Source: JBBDKV01 sp040879165
GTDB lineage: Bacteria; Patescibacteriota; Microgenomatia; UBA1400; PJMF01
NCBI GenBank assembly: GCA_040879165.1
Contig: JBBDKV010000010.1
Location: 1-38,551 of the forward strand
Direction: 5' to 3'
DNA: 38,551 nt
The notes below the pieces were generated by a model. It was not told the origin of the DNA. It searched no databases and was given only the letters and a program-made list of their open reading frames with translations. Positions within the stretch are counted from its first letter, which is position 1, and each line of letters begins with the position of its first letter. The translations under genes and the position numbers were made by a program. Positions 31,411 through 38,551 of the stretch are shown here, one piece after another.

Positions 31411-32328
31411 TTAATTATTTGTATACCATTCCACTACTCTTTGTATACCCTCATCTATGCCCACCGAGGGCTGCCAGCCCAACTTCTCTTGAGCAAGCGC
31501 AGCTGACAGACTACTGGTTTTTTGCTCACCGGGACGAGCGGGTCCGTGCTCAGCATGCAGCTCAATGCCAAAAGCCGCCACTACCTTCTCATAAATCTCG
31601 TTAGTAGAGGACTCTACACCCGTGCCAATGTTGAAAATACCGCTTTCAGGGTATTCTAGTGCTGCCATATTTGCCTGAGCAACGTCATCAATATAGACAT
31701 AATCTCGAGTATTGGTGCCGTCGCCATTAATAATCGGTTTTTTACCCATTTGAATCAATTCGCTAAAAATCGCCACCACACCCGATTCACCGTGCGGATT
31801 CTGTCGTGGTCCATAGACATTAGCATAGCGCAGCACCACGTAAGGAATGCCATACTGCTCTAAATAATAATGCAAGTACAACTCCCCTGCTCGCTTAGAT
31901 ATGCCGTACGGTGACAGTGGTTTGGCGACCATTGATTCATCAAACGGGGTGGGCTGATTGCCATACATCGCACCGCCAGTTGAAGCAAAGATGATTTTTT
32001 TGATTGGCAAATCTTTGGCTACTTCCATCACATTGAGCAAACCTAAAATATTATGCTCAGCATCGTACTGCGGATACTTTACGGAGTTGCCTACCTGAAT
32101 ATGCGCTGCGTGGTGATTAATCACATCTGGATTAATCGTGCGAATCAATTCTTGCAGATGTTCCTTATGCGTGATGTCAGCTTGATGAAACTCAGCCGCA
32201 CTATTCAAAAACTCTTGTTGCCCAGTTGAGAGGTTGTCGATCACACTCACCTGATGTCCAGCCGCAATATAGCTATCCACCACATGTGATCCAATAAATC
32301 CTGCGCCACCAGTAACCAGTATGTGCAT
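31411..32328 (-). CDS. GalE-like NAD-dependent sugar epimerase
   Basis: A 305-residue extended SDR resembling UDP-glucose 4-epimerase and related UDP-sugar epimerases. The cofactor motif is TGGAGFIGSH at 6-15. HHAAHIQVGNSVKYP (72-86) is the H.AA...V..S...P motif of bacterial GalE-like enzymes, and FASTGGAMYG plus SPYGISKRAGE hold S116/T117 and the Y141-xxx-K145 pair. RDYVYIDDVAQAN and FNIGTGVESS complete the pattern. AAAGGA lies 6 bases before the ATG, one of the few good Shine-Dalgarno sites here. It is preceded by a 99-base spacer and may lead a transcript. Exact substrate unassigned. Confidence 0.87.
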   Translation of the reverse strand: MHILVTGGAGFIGSHVVDSYIAAGHQVSVIDNLSTGQQEFLNSAAEFHQADITHKEHLQELIRTINPDVINHHAAHIQVGNSVKYPQYDAEHNILGLLNVMEVAKDLPIKKIIFASTGGAMYGNQPTPFDESMVAKPLSPYGISKRAGELYLHYYLEQYGIPYVVLRYANVYGPRQNPHGESGVVAIFSELIQMGKKPIINGDGTNTRDYVYIDDVAQANMAALEYPESGIFNIGTGVESSTNEIYEKVVAAFGIELHAEHGPARPGEQKTSSLSAALAQEKLGWQPSVGIDEGIQRVVEWYTNN

Positions 32329-32427
32329 AGTGTCCTTTTTTTATTACGCTACACTGTCTTTGTATAGACAATATTGAGTGCTACCCAGTAGTATAGCTGA
32401 AAGTAGCTATGAGCTATACCACAATAC
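32329..32427. other. 99-base spacer with 8-bp inverted repeat
   Basis: The gap between the GT4 gene at 32428 and the epimerase gene contains a perfect repeat, GTATAGCT (32391-32398) and AGCTATAC (32412-32419), with a 13-base loop just after the GT4 stop. There is no T-run, so it is not a standard terminator. Minus-strand TATACT overlaps the left arm and could be a -10 for the epimerase gene. Confidence 0.4.
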
Positions 32428-33453
32428 CTAGGTGACTACTTGCTGATAGACTGTAGCAGTTAATTTGGCAGTTTTTTGCCAGGTAAACGATTTTGCCCAG
32501 GCTGTTGCTTTTTGTAGCCTGCCTTCTAGCTCAGTAGCACTCAGACAGAGTACAGATTCGATCACGCCTGCTAAAGACTGTGCTTCTGGTTCAGCATACC
32601 AAGCAAACTGACCACCCACTTCCGGCAGGGAACCAGCCACACTACTTACAACAGGGCAGTTGCAACGCATCGCCTCAAGTACGGGTAAACCAAAGCCTTC
32701 AGACAAGGATGGCTGTACATACGCCGCTGCACTGCTATAGATCGCGGCCAAATCTGCCTGAGAATCCACCTCATTGAGATACTGAACTCGAGATTCCACG
32801 TCGCTCAACGCAACTTGCGCTTCAATCCAACTCCACTCGGGGATCTCTTGGGGAGTGAAGTTTTTACCAACCAGCACTAATTGAACAGCTTCCGGCAGGA
32901 ACTTGAGCGCTTTGATGAGCTGGGGGATGTTTTTATTATAATTAATATCTCCTACATAGAGCAGAAATTTTTTCGGTAGGTGATATTTTTTGTGCACTGC
33001 TTTGATTTCTTCGCGATCTGCGGGCTTAAAATCAGCACTGGCTGCTAATGGAATACTGGTAATCTTAGCTTTTGGATACCCGAGTTTTTCAGTAATTGAG
33101 TTCTTAGAGTAATGTGAATCGGTGAGTACTGCAGCAACTTTCCGCAAAGCAAGCTTCTGGTAGTAGAGCGCTAATGCACCCTTTTTACCTGGCTTATAAT
33201 AATCTGGAAATTCCAGTGGAATGGCGTCATGAATAGTCACCACAGTCGGTTTAGTTTGAACAACCGGCAGGCTTGCTGAAAAAAAATCAAAGTATGGGTA
33301 GTGCACTAGGTCATGTGGAGATTTTCGGTCAGTGGTTATTAGCACATCGTTCTGCTTTTCCAGAGCAGTTACGAGTTCTCGAGTGTAGGCGCCGATACCT
33401 CGATGCTGGTGACCGGATGTAAGTGGAGAATCGTCGAAAAATACCTTAATCAT
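32428..33453 (-). CDS. GT4-family glycosyltransferase
   Basis: A 341-residue GT-B retaining enzyme starting MIKVFFDDSPL, with HRGIGAYTRELVTALE as the N-terminal glycine loop. VVTIHDAIPLEFPDYY and VLTDSHYSKNSI are typical of mannosyltransferase-like GT4 proteins, and the donor domain shows YVGDINYNKNIPQLI and PSLSEGFGLPVLEAMRCNCP with both Glu of EX7E. SLPEVGGQFAWYAEP follows. I favour the ATG at 33453, which overlaps the upstream stop as ATGATTAA; an ATG three codons earlier (33462) is possible. It is part of the right-hand run of overlapping genes. Confidence 0.9.
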   Translation of the reverse strand: MIKVFFDDSPLTSGHQHRGIGAYTRELVTALEKQNDVLITTDRKSPHDLVHYPYFDFFSASLPVVQTKPTVVTIHDAIPLEFPDYYKPGKKGALALYYQKLALRKVAAVLTDSHYSKNSITEKLGYPKAKITSIPLAASADFKPADREEIKAVHKKYHLPKKFLLYVGDINYNKNIPQLIKALKFLPEAVQLVLVGKNFTPQEIPEWSWIEAQVALSDVESRVQYLNEVDSQADLAAIYSSAAAYVQPSLSEGFGLPVLEAMRCNCPVVSSVAGSLPEVGGQFAWYAEPEAQSLAGVIESVLCLSATELEGRLQKATAWAKSFTWQKTAKLTATVYQQVVT

Positions 33454-34246
33454 ACTGTGCATTCGTAGCGACTAATTCCTTATATTTTATGGCAACAAAC
33501 GGATGATGCAAAGCACTCATTAGTGCAAATAAGAACCCTGGAAATCCATCGACCAAGCCTTTGTGTCTGACGTACAATGAAAAGAAAGTACGTATCGGTT
33601 TGATGATCCAGTATTGCAATACGCCCAGTTGTTTGTCTTTTTTTTGTGAATAGAGTCGCTCCGCTTCAAAAGAAGTATAGGTGTTAAATTTCCTCATGTA
33701 TACTGCAAAAGTAGGATTAGCGTAGTGCAGGAGGTGTCCAGCAGCTGTGGCAGTTTCTCCGTCAACGCTCATCTGCTCGTGTACGTTTTTTTGGGGTAAA
33801 CTCGCGTATCCACGCTGATATAATCTAATTACTGGATCCGGATACTGTCCACCCTTACTCAAAAAGCGTTGCAGAAAATAATTTTTTCGTCTAATCCACC
33901 AGGCTTTTGGTTCTGCTGGCAGCGAACCTACACGAGCTTGTTTTTTCAGTTCTACAATGTAGGTAGCTAATGCATCATCGACCACTTCATCGGCATCTAA
34001 TTGTAAAACGAGTACGCCCTGAGCAGCATCCATTGCCATCTGCTTGTTAATGTGAAAGTTTGCCTTATTGGTTGTTTCAAGTATTTTTGCCCCAAATTTT
34101 TTGGCAACAGTTTGTGAAGCATCGGTCGATGCTCCATCCACGACCACGATCTCATCAGCAATTTTCACTACAGCGTTGAGGCAACGTGGCAGGTTTTCTG
34201 CTTCATTGTGAATGGCTAATACCACTGAAAGAATAGTTTTATTCAT
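33446..34246 (-). CDS. GT2 glycosyltransferase (WaaE/KdtX-like)
   Basis: A 266-residue GT-A enzyme. The start is fixed at the ATG at 34246 by AGAGG six bases upstream; the reading frame extends 32 codons further without similarity to the family. Motifs are VVLAIHNEAENLPRCL at 8-23, DEIVVVDGASTDAS at 31-44, ANFHINKQMAMDAAQGVLV at 62-80 and LQLDADEVV at 81-89. RRKNYFLQRFLSKGGQYPDPVIRLYQ and NVHEQM are characteristic of WaaE-type LPS core glucosyltransferases, which act in the cytoplasm. Its start overlaps the upstream stop as ATGAATAA. Confidence 0.9.
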   Translation of the reverse strand: MNKTILSVVLAIHNEAENLPRCLNAVVKIADEIVVVDGASTDASQTVAKKFGAKILETTNKANFHINKQMAMDAAQGVLVLQLDADEVVDDALATYIVELKKQARVGSLPAEPKAWWIRRKNYFLQRFLSKGGQYPDPVIRLYQRGYASLPQKNVHEQMSVDGETATAAGHLLHYANPTFAVYMRKFNTYTSFEAERLYSQKKDKQLGVLQYWIIKPIRTFFSLYVRHKGLVDGFPGFLFALMSALHHPFVAIKYKELVATNAQYD

Positions 34247-35870
34247 CTGCATCCTCTGTATTTTTTTCAGTTTGATAGACTCTAAATCGAGTCTGACCAG
34301 CTGTATCTGTGACAACATGCTTGGGTTCTTCAGCTGATTCAAACTCCTGGTTAGTTACTACCAACAACGCATTATTGCGTGAAAAATCATGAATGGTAAT
34401 TTCATCAACGAATAAATAGTGTCGCAGTACTCCCGCGTGAAAGTCGTATGGCGAAGCCTCTTTTGCCAATAACGCAAAAATATATGGCTGACCGTATTCA
34501 GTGGAAAAAATAATCTGATCTACTACTTCGGTATCAGAATCATAATCACGGTACTGTTCAGTTATAGCAAAGACCTCTCGATAGCCTTGCAAATACTCTT
34601 CACCTGCTAGCTCATTATATTGGGTAAAATAAAATTTCAAGAAAAAGAATGCAAACAGCAACTCTACGCCAATCACGATTGATACAAAGACCACCTTCGT
34701 TGAATAGCGATAGACAGCGCTCCACTTTGATACTTTTTTGAGCAAAAAATCAGCACCCGCTATAGCTAGCATGAGATACCCAAGTAACGCGAGTAAGCTT
34801 CTATTTGGATGTGGATCAGTTTCTACAACTAGGGCCGCTGGCACTATGCCCGTGATTAGTATGAGTAATCCTAGCCATGCGAATGACGCAACAGAAATCC
34901 GCTTAGTAAACCAGGTAGTCACTAACGTCAAAATCCCCACCAACCACAACAGATACGATCCTATACTCAGCACTCCAAAAACACCGGTACTGTGTCGCAT
35001 AGAATCCGCATCGCCGAACAGTAAAAAACCGGGTAAAAAGTACTGAATAAAATTACCAAAAACCCGAGTCCCCATTTCCGTTGCTGATAATTGACTAGAG
35101 AAAATCAAGACGCCTGCTCGTGTCATGGCATCTCCGTAAATATGAGAATACGCGAGTGGTACACTAATCACACTCAACGCAACAACGAAGGCAGCACTCT
35201 TCTTCCACGTTTTCAGTAGTTGTTGGCGATATCTCCAAAAAAGCAACAACAACAGAAATGGAACGGTTATTTTTGCACTGTGATAGGCATACATACTGAG
35301 TGAAAAAAGTGTTCCACTGAGAGCATATGCCCACTGTTTTTGTTGCCGAACAGCAACCAAAAAAGAAGTCACAGCTCCTGCTACGAGCGTTGCAGCCATG
35401 CCTGACTCAAAACCAACTCTTGAAAACACAATGTGCCAAGGACTCAAGGCCGCCAAAAGACCCATCAACAAGGTAAGTGTTTGGCGATTTTTGAGACCAG
35501 ACGCAACAATCCACACAAGCAGCATGCTGATCGCTACAAATGTGACACCAGACAGGGCAAATGGCAAACGAATTGCCCAAGTATCTAAGCCAAAAAAATA
35601 GCTGAAAATACCACTAACATAAATTGCCAGCGGAGCTTTGTAATCTCCAAATGACTTGAAACTAATCGGCAATCTCACCAACCACTCGTCACGATATGTG
35701 GTAACTACGCTATGCCCGTTATACCCAATGGCAGCTTCATCCCAAGTGAGCCCAGCAGGAACTCCGCCCAGCTCCCAAAATCGAAGTAAGCCTGCTATAA
35801 CAACCACCACGATACAAAGTACCATGAACTTGGTGCCATTTAATTTTAAAATATTTTTCATATCAGTCAT
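34239..35870 (-). CDS. GT39/ArnT-like membrane glycosyltransferase (GT-C)
   Basis: A 543-residue polytopic enzyme with about eleven membrane helices. The first outer loop has the catalytic-type pair in LTWDEAAIGYNG (D44, E45), and SFGDYKAPLAIYVSG at 73-87 matches the conserved second motif of dolichyl-phosphate-mannose:protein mannosyltransferase-like proteins. A soluble C-terminal domain follows residue ~420. It probably transfers a sugar from polyprenyl phosphate outside the membrane. The ATG at 35870 overlaps the upstream stop as ATGACTGA; ATGs at 35861 and 35894 are alternatives. It is flanked by two GT2 genes in the same run. Confidence 0.87.
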   Translation of the reverse strand: MTDMKNILKLNGTKFMVLCIVVVVIAGLLRFWELGGVPAGLTWDEAAIGYNGHSVVTTYRDEWLVRLPISFKSFGDYKAPLAIYVSGIFSYFFGLDTWAIRLPFALSGVTFVAISMLLVWIVASGLKNRQTLTLLMGLLAALSPWHIVFSRVGFESGMAATLVAGAVTSFLVAVRQQKQWAYALSGTLFSLSMYAYHSAKITVPFLLLLLFWRYRQQLLKTWKKSAAFVVALSVISVPLAYSHIYGDAMTRAGVLIFSSQLSATEMGTRVFGNFIQYFLPGFLLFGDADSMRHSTGVFGVLSIGSYLLWLVGILTLVTTWFTKRISVASFAWLGLLILITGIVPAALVVETDPHPNRSLLALLGYLMLAIAGADFLLKKVSKWSAVYRYSTKVVFVSIVIGVELLFAFFFLKFYFTQYNELAGEEYLQGYREVFAITEQYRDYDSDTEVVDQIIFSTEYGQPYIFALLAKEASPYDFHAGVLRHYLFVDEITIHDFSRNNALLVVTNQEFESAEEPKHVVTDTAGQTRFRVYQTEKNTEDADE

Positions 35871-36801
35871 TTTGAGTGTTGAACCCAATAGCAAGTAGTG
35901 TTCGTAACTCTTGTGCTCTCCAAAAAGGTTGCCAGGCTAAAAATTGTAATTTTTGCCCCAAGCTGGCATGCTTCCAAGTGAAATATCGGGCATGTTGCCA
36001 GCTCGTTCTCTGCATGCTTTTTTGGTCAAAAATAGTTTTATGCGTACTCTCGTGTTGATGAATGACAAATGTTTGATCTGTAAACATTACTTTAAGACCA
36101 TGCTTTTTTGCTCGATAGCTAATGTCGATGTCTTCCCAATACGCAGGATAAAATGTTGGATCAAACCCACCCAAAGCCAACCAGTGTGAGCGATTAAACA
36201 AACCACTGCCACCACTTACCCAAGCAGTTTCTCCAGATTGTTGATCTGGTGCTCTCGAATGTTGAAACAATCCTCGTTCAAACCACAATACATTTTTCCC
36301 AGAGGGATCTTCTAATTTTTCCGATGCATATTCTAAACAGCCGATACCAAAAACACTCAAGTCCTCCAGTATTTGCTTTAACAACACAGTAATAGTATCA
36401 CGTTGTGGAGAGACATCGTTGTTGCATAAAAAAACATACTCTGCCGACGTAGCAAGCATCGCTCCATTAACTGATTTGGCAAATCGTACATTGTGCCTCG
36501 TTTGTAAGAGTTGGAACGAGATCTGTTTTTTACCCAACCGTATTTCTCCAACATGCCGATCAGGAGCCAAGTCATTTGCATCTGCACAATACGCGTTTGT
36601 TGTTGATTCTAGTTCAATATTTTCAGCTCGTAACGAAAACGTTTTGATCAACCACGCCGCTGTATCATCAGAGCCAGCATCTTCTATGACTGTCAAAATA
36701 CTTTCGTCTGGAAGAGAATCCAAAACCGCTGGTAAATGTTTCTTCAGTAAGCCCTTGTTTTGAAAAGTGGGGATAATGCATCCAACTGCGTATTTTGCCA
36801 T
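35863..36801 (-). CDS. GT2 glycosyltransferase
   Basis: A 312-residue GT-A enzyme. The ATG at 36801 (MAKYAVGCIIPTFQNKGLL) is chosen; the frame runs 25 codons further upstream into the neighbouring gene without family similarity. Motifs: TVIEDAGSDDTAAWLI at 37-52, NVRFAKSVNGAM at 104-115, FLCNNDVSPQ at 124-133, VSGGSGLFNRSHWLALGGFD at 195-214 and YPAYWEDIDISYRAKKHG at 218-235, the last holding the catalytic-base ED. An extra 30 or so residues (about 60-95) between the first two motifs are unusual for the family. It lies 4 bases after the GT4 gene. Confidence 0.88.
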   Translation of the reverse strand: MAKYAVGCIIPTFQNKGLLKKHLPAVLDSLPDESILTVIEDAGSDDTAAWLIKTFSLRAENIELESTTNAYCADANDLAPDRHVGEIRLGKKQISFQLLQTRHNVRFAKSVNGAMLATSAEYVFLCNNDVSPQRDTITVLLKQILEDLSVFGIGCLEYASEKLEDPSGKNVLWFERGLFQHSRAPDQQSGETAWVSGGSGLFNRSHWLALGGFDPTFYPAYWEDIDISYRAKKHGLKVMFTDQTFVIHQHESTHKTIFDQKSMQRTSWQHARYFTWKHASLGQKLQFLAWQPFWRAQELRTLLAIGFNTQND

Positions 36802-36805
36802 ACTC

Positions 36806-37906
36806 TTATGGTACCTCAAATAGTGCCTTAACTCGACGACGAAAAATACTAAAACCAAACCGTGCCGCTTGCTCAACAGCCATTTCTTTTTTACTCGTTA
36901 ACAGACTTGCGTCATCTATTAATTTTTGCGTTAGTTTGACACAGTCTTGAGTTGTCCTCCATCCTAGATCAGTCATTTCCTCACCTAAGATTTCTTTCTG
37001 ACCACCCGCAAAATACACAACTGGCACAACACCAGCAGCCATTGCCTCAATGGTACTGACACCAAAATGCTCGACTGACTCAGGATGCAGCTGCTCATCA
37101 ACCTCATATCCAGCCGCATGCCAAAAGATTCGCGCCTCAGATACACGTCGGACTAACTCCTCCCGCGTGGCATTGAGATGAAACGTAATATTAAGGCCCT
37201 TAGCTTGCTTTTGCAGTTTTTTTACATAGGCCTCATCTTCTACAGAACCAATTAATTGTAGCTGCCACTGTTTCTGAATATTCCTCGGAAGTTTCGAAAA
37301 TATATCAATTAAAACATCCTGCCGTTTGCTGTGAAGCTGAGTGAAAAATCTACCGACGCTCACTATTGTTTTTTTCTTTTTCACAGTGGGCGCAAACACA
37401 TCAATATCAACCATTGGATGCAACACTACTGGATCCAATTGCGGCCAGTGCTGCGTAATAACAGACTTGGTGAAGTGAGAGTTGGTGTTGCTTTTTTGCC
37501 AAAAGCGAGTTTTAAATTTTTGCCATAGACCAGTCGGTCCCTGTGTAAACGGTATTTGAAAATGGAGGTGATTTTTGTGAGCCAAGCTTATAAAGACCGA
37601 ACCGTCAGTTACATAAAAGAGTTGATCAAATTGACCCGTCCACAACATTTTTCTGATCATCGCCTCACTACTACCCAATGGTGTTTCTACAAACTCAATG
37701 CCCTGCAAGTCCAGCCCAATGAAAGATTGATACTGTTCTTTAATTTGTCGTAACGAAAGTGACTTGGGTAGAGTTGTCACTGAAACGGCAATATATACAT
37801 CAGCAAACTCGCTCACAACGCGCGCGACGTCTAGTATGTGTTTCTCGCCGCCACCAAAGTGATTGGGGAAATATGGCGAATAAAAACAAATCTGTTGTCG
37901 CTTCAT
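36806..37906 (-). CDS. ALG11-like GT4 glycosyltransferase
   Basis: A 366-residue GT-B enzyme starting MKRQQICFYSPYFPNHFGGG, with the ALG11-like glycine loop. Donor-side motifs are IVSVGRFFTQLHSKRQDVLI, FHLNATREELVRRVSEARIF and EHFGVSTIEAMAAGVVPVV, followed by FAGGQKEIL. It is a paralogue of the 514-residue enzyme at 13480-15024 but lacks that protein's inserted domain. The ATG at 37906 overlaps the stop of the upstream gene as ATGA. A longer frame from 37927 lies inside that gene and is rejected. Donor and acceptor are not identifiable. Confidence 0.9.
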   Translation of the reverse strand: MKRQQICFYSPYFPNHFGGGEKHILDVARVVSEFADVYIAVSVTTLPKSLSLRQIKEQYQSFIGLDLQGIEFVETPLGSSEAMIRKMLWTGQFDQLFYVTDGSVFISLAHKNHLHFQIPFTQGPTGLWQKFKTRFWQKSNTNSHFTKSVITQHWPQLDPVVLHPMVDIDVFAPTVKKKKTIVSVGRFFTQLHSKRQDVLIDIFSKLPRNIQKQWQLQLIGSVEDEAYVKKLQKQAKGLNITFHLNATREELVRRVSEARIFWHAAGYEVDEQLHPESVEHFGVSTIEAMAAGVVPVVYFAGGQKEILGEEMTDLGWRTTQDCVKLTQKLIDDASLLTSKKEMAVEQAARFGFSIFRRRVKALFEVP

Positions 37907-38551
37907 AGGGTGTTGGTTTTTTGCCATAATCGAGAAATCTTCGCATCGTGATTGCGATACTGCTCAGCCAAGGGTGGTTTTTGTTGCAACTCCCAAACTT
38001 GAATAAAGACAAAAGCCTTGTTGCAGGCTTGAATAATAGCCTCAAAAACACCTGCTTGACCATCTGCATAGCCCTTTTGACGCACCAATCGACGATAGAG
38101 TTCTCCCAGCATTTTTCTGATGACCGTCCATGTAGTGACTGGAGGAAAGTCTGCTGCAATATATTGCTTTGCTTCCAATTTTGTCCAGCTAGCGCTTTTA
38201 AGTAAGCCGTCTGCCACGTTTCGATGTGAAAAATGAACCAACGGTGTGTGTAGTACTTGGACTACTCCCGAGTAGTTGGGGCTTTCATGTATCTCTCCCG
38301 ACCACTTATGAAGCGCTTCCTTCTTAAAGAGCCTGGTAACTTGGTCATTTTGCCATCCGCCATGTTGAAATTCTTGACCAAAAAAAATATTTTGGCGATT
38401 AAAACTGAACACATCCGCAGACTCAGTCTCGATGCCCACTGCTATTTCTTTGGCCAACTCAGGCACTATTCGCTCGTCAGCATCTACGTATAAAACCCAT
38501 GGCTGCTTAACATACTTGAGCGCTTCGTTACGAAGTTTAGCAAATGAGCTA
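37903..38551 (-). CDS. GT2 glycosyltransferase, N-terminus outside window
   Basis: The frame is open to the right edge, so the 5' end is missing; about 215 codons are visible. Near the edge the protein reads FAKLRNEALKYVKQPW and then VLYVDADERIVPELA, holding the metal-binding DAD of GT2 enzymes. Then come FSFNRQNIFFGQEFQHGGW, an R-rich VTRLFKKEALHKW segment, and GEIHESPNYSG, typical of WaaE-like LPS core glycosyltransferases. The C-terminal ~90 residues are the helical tail of that group. A GTG at 38466 is internal and not the true start. It is coupled by ATGA to the GT4 gene. Confidence 0.85.
   Translation of the reverse strand, partial: SSFAKLRNEALKYVKQPWVLYVDADERIVPELAKEIAVGIETESADVFSFNRQNIFFGQEFQHGGWQNDQVTRLFKKEALHKWSGEIHESPNYSGVVQVLHTPLVHFSHRNVADGLLKSASWTKLEAKQYIAADFPPVTTWTVIRKMLGELYRRLVRQKGYADGQAGVFEAIIQACNKAFVFIQVWELQQKPPLAEQYRNHDAKISRLWQKTNTL

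Noticed and set aside
34247..34342. Longer GT2 start at 34342
   Set aside because: The extra 32 residues lie inside the upstream gene and have no GT2 similarity; the ATG at 34246 has AGAGG at the right distance.
1..38551. Alternative genetic code (TGA read as Gly or Trp), as in some CPR lineages
   Set aside because: TGA serves as a stop at many tightly coupled gene ends (for example 22004, 23357, 25225, 30700), and Trp residues are encoded by TGG.
1..38551. CRISPR array, transposon, phage or tRNA
   Set aside because: No regularly spaced repeats, terminal inverted repeats with transposase, integrase, or tRNA-like sequence were seen; spacers are too short to hold most of these.

Overview
The window is a dense bacterial surface-polysaccharide locus attached to a ruvC-ruvA-ruvB operon. 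I see no rRNA, tRNA, CRISPR array, transposase or integrase. Coding density is very high: no stretch without a gene exceeds about 120 bases, and genes in a run often overlap by 4-25 bases. TGA is read as a stop throughout (for example in tagD, fkbM and several ATGA junctions). There are no ribosomal markers. The style (tiny spacers, many GT-C, GT4 and GT2 genes, few Shine-Dalgarno sites, AT-leaning DNA) suggests a Patescibacteria/CPR-type genome, perhaps Microgenomates-like. That placement is an inference at roughly 60% confidence.

Layout. 1-4751 (minus): two GT4 glycosyltransferases, ruvC, ruvA, ruvB and the start of a hexapeptide-repeat acetyltransferase. 4859-7181 (minus): a GT39-like membrane glycosyltransferase and a nucleotidyltransferase fused to an N-terminal ribbon-helix-helix DNA-binding domain. 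7274-8251 (plus): a UDP-glucuronate-decarboxylase-type SDR. 8232-9370 (minus): greA and a PAP2-like membrane protein, divergent from a pilin-like lipoprotein (9398-9805, plus). 9820-12804 (minus): a Wzx flippase and a GT-C protein. 12816-20095: a methyltransferase, an ALG11-like GT4 and a GT2 that both carry inserted domains, a large membrane protein with an extracytoplasmic beta-rich domain, and a Wzm/Wzt ABC exporter pair. 20101-22804 (minus): a methyltransferase, a second Wzx and an FkbM methyltransferase. 22920-24112 (plus): a TagD-like cytidylyltransferase and a CDP-alcohol phosphotransferase. 24098-38551 (minus): a long, nearly continuous run of sugar-nucleotide enzymes (GDP-fucose-synthase-like, GDP-perosamine-synthase-like, GalE-like), a cupin, a methyltransferase, GT2 and GT4 enzymes, a DUF2304 protein and a GT39-like enzyme, cut by the window edge.

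How they work together (inference). Nucleotide sugars are made by the NTase fusion and the SDR and aminotransferase enzymes. Cytoplasmic GT2 and GT4 enzymes build lipid-linked glycans, which are methylated or otherwise modified. Two flippases and one ABC exporter move them out. Outward-facing GT-C enzymes then add sugars from polyprenyl-phosphate donors, supplied by a DPM1-like GT2. TagD plus the CDP-alcohol phosphotransferase may add a polyol-phosphate or make a lipid anchor.

The points I would follow up first are the ribbon-helix-helix/nucleotidyltransferase fusion and its divergent intergenic region, the domain inserts in two neighbouring glycosyltransferases, the pilin-like lipoprotein, and repeated placement of -10-like boxes 6-8 bases before start codons, which suggests leaderless transcription.
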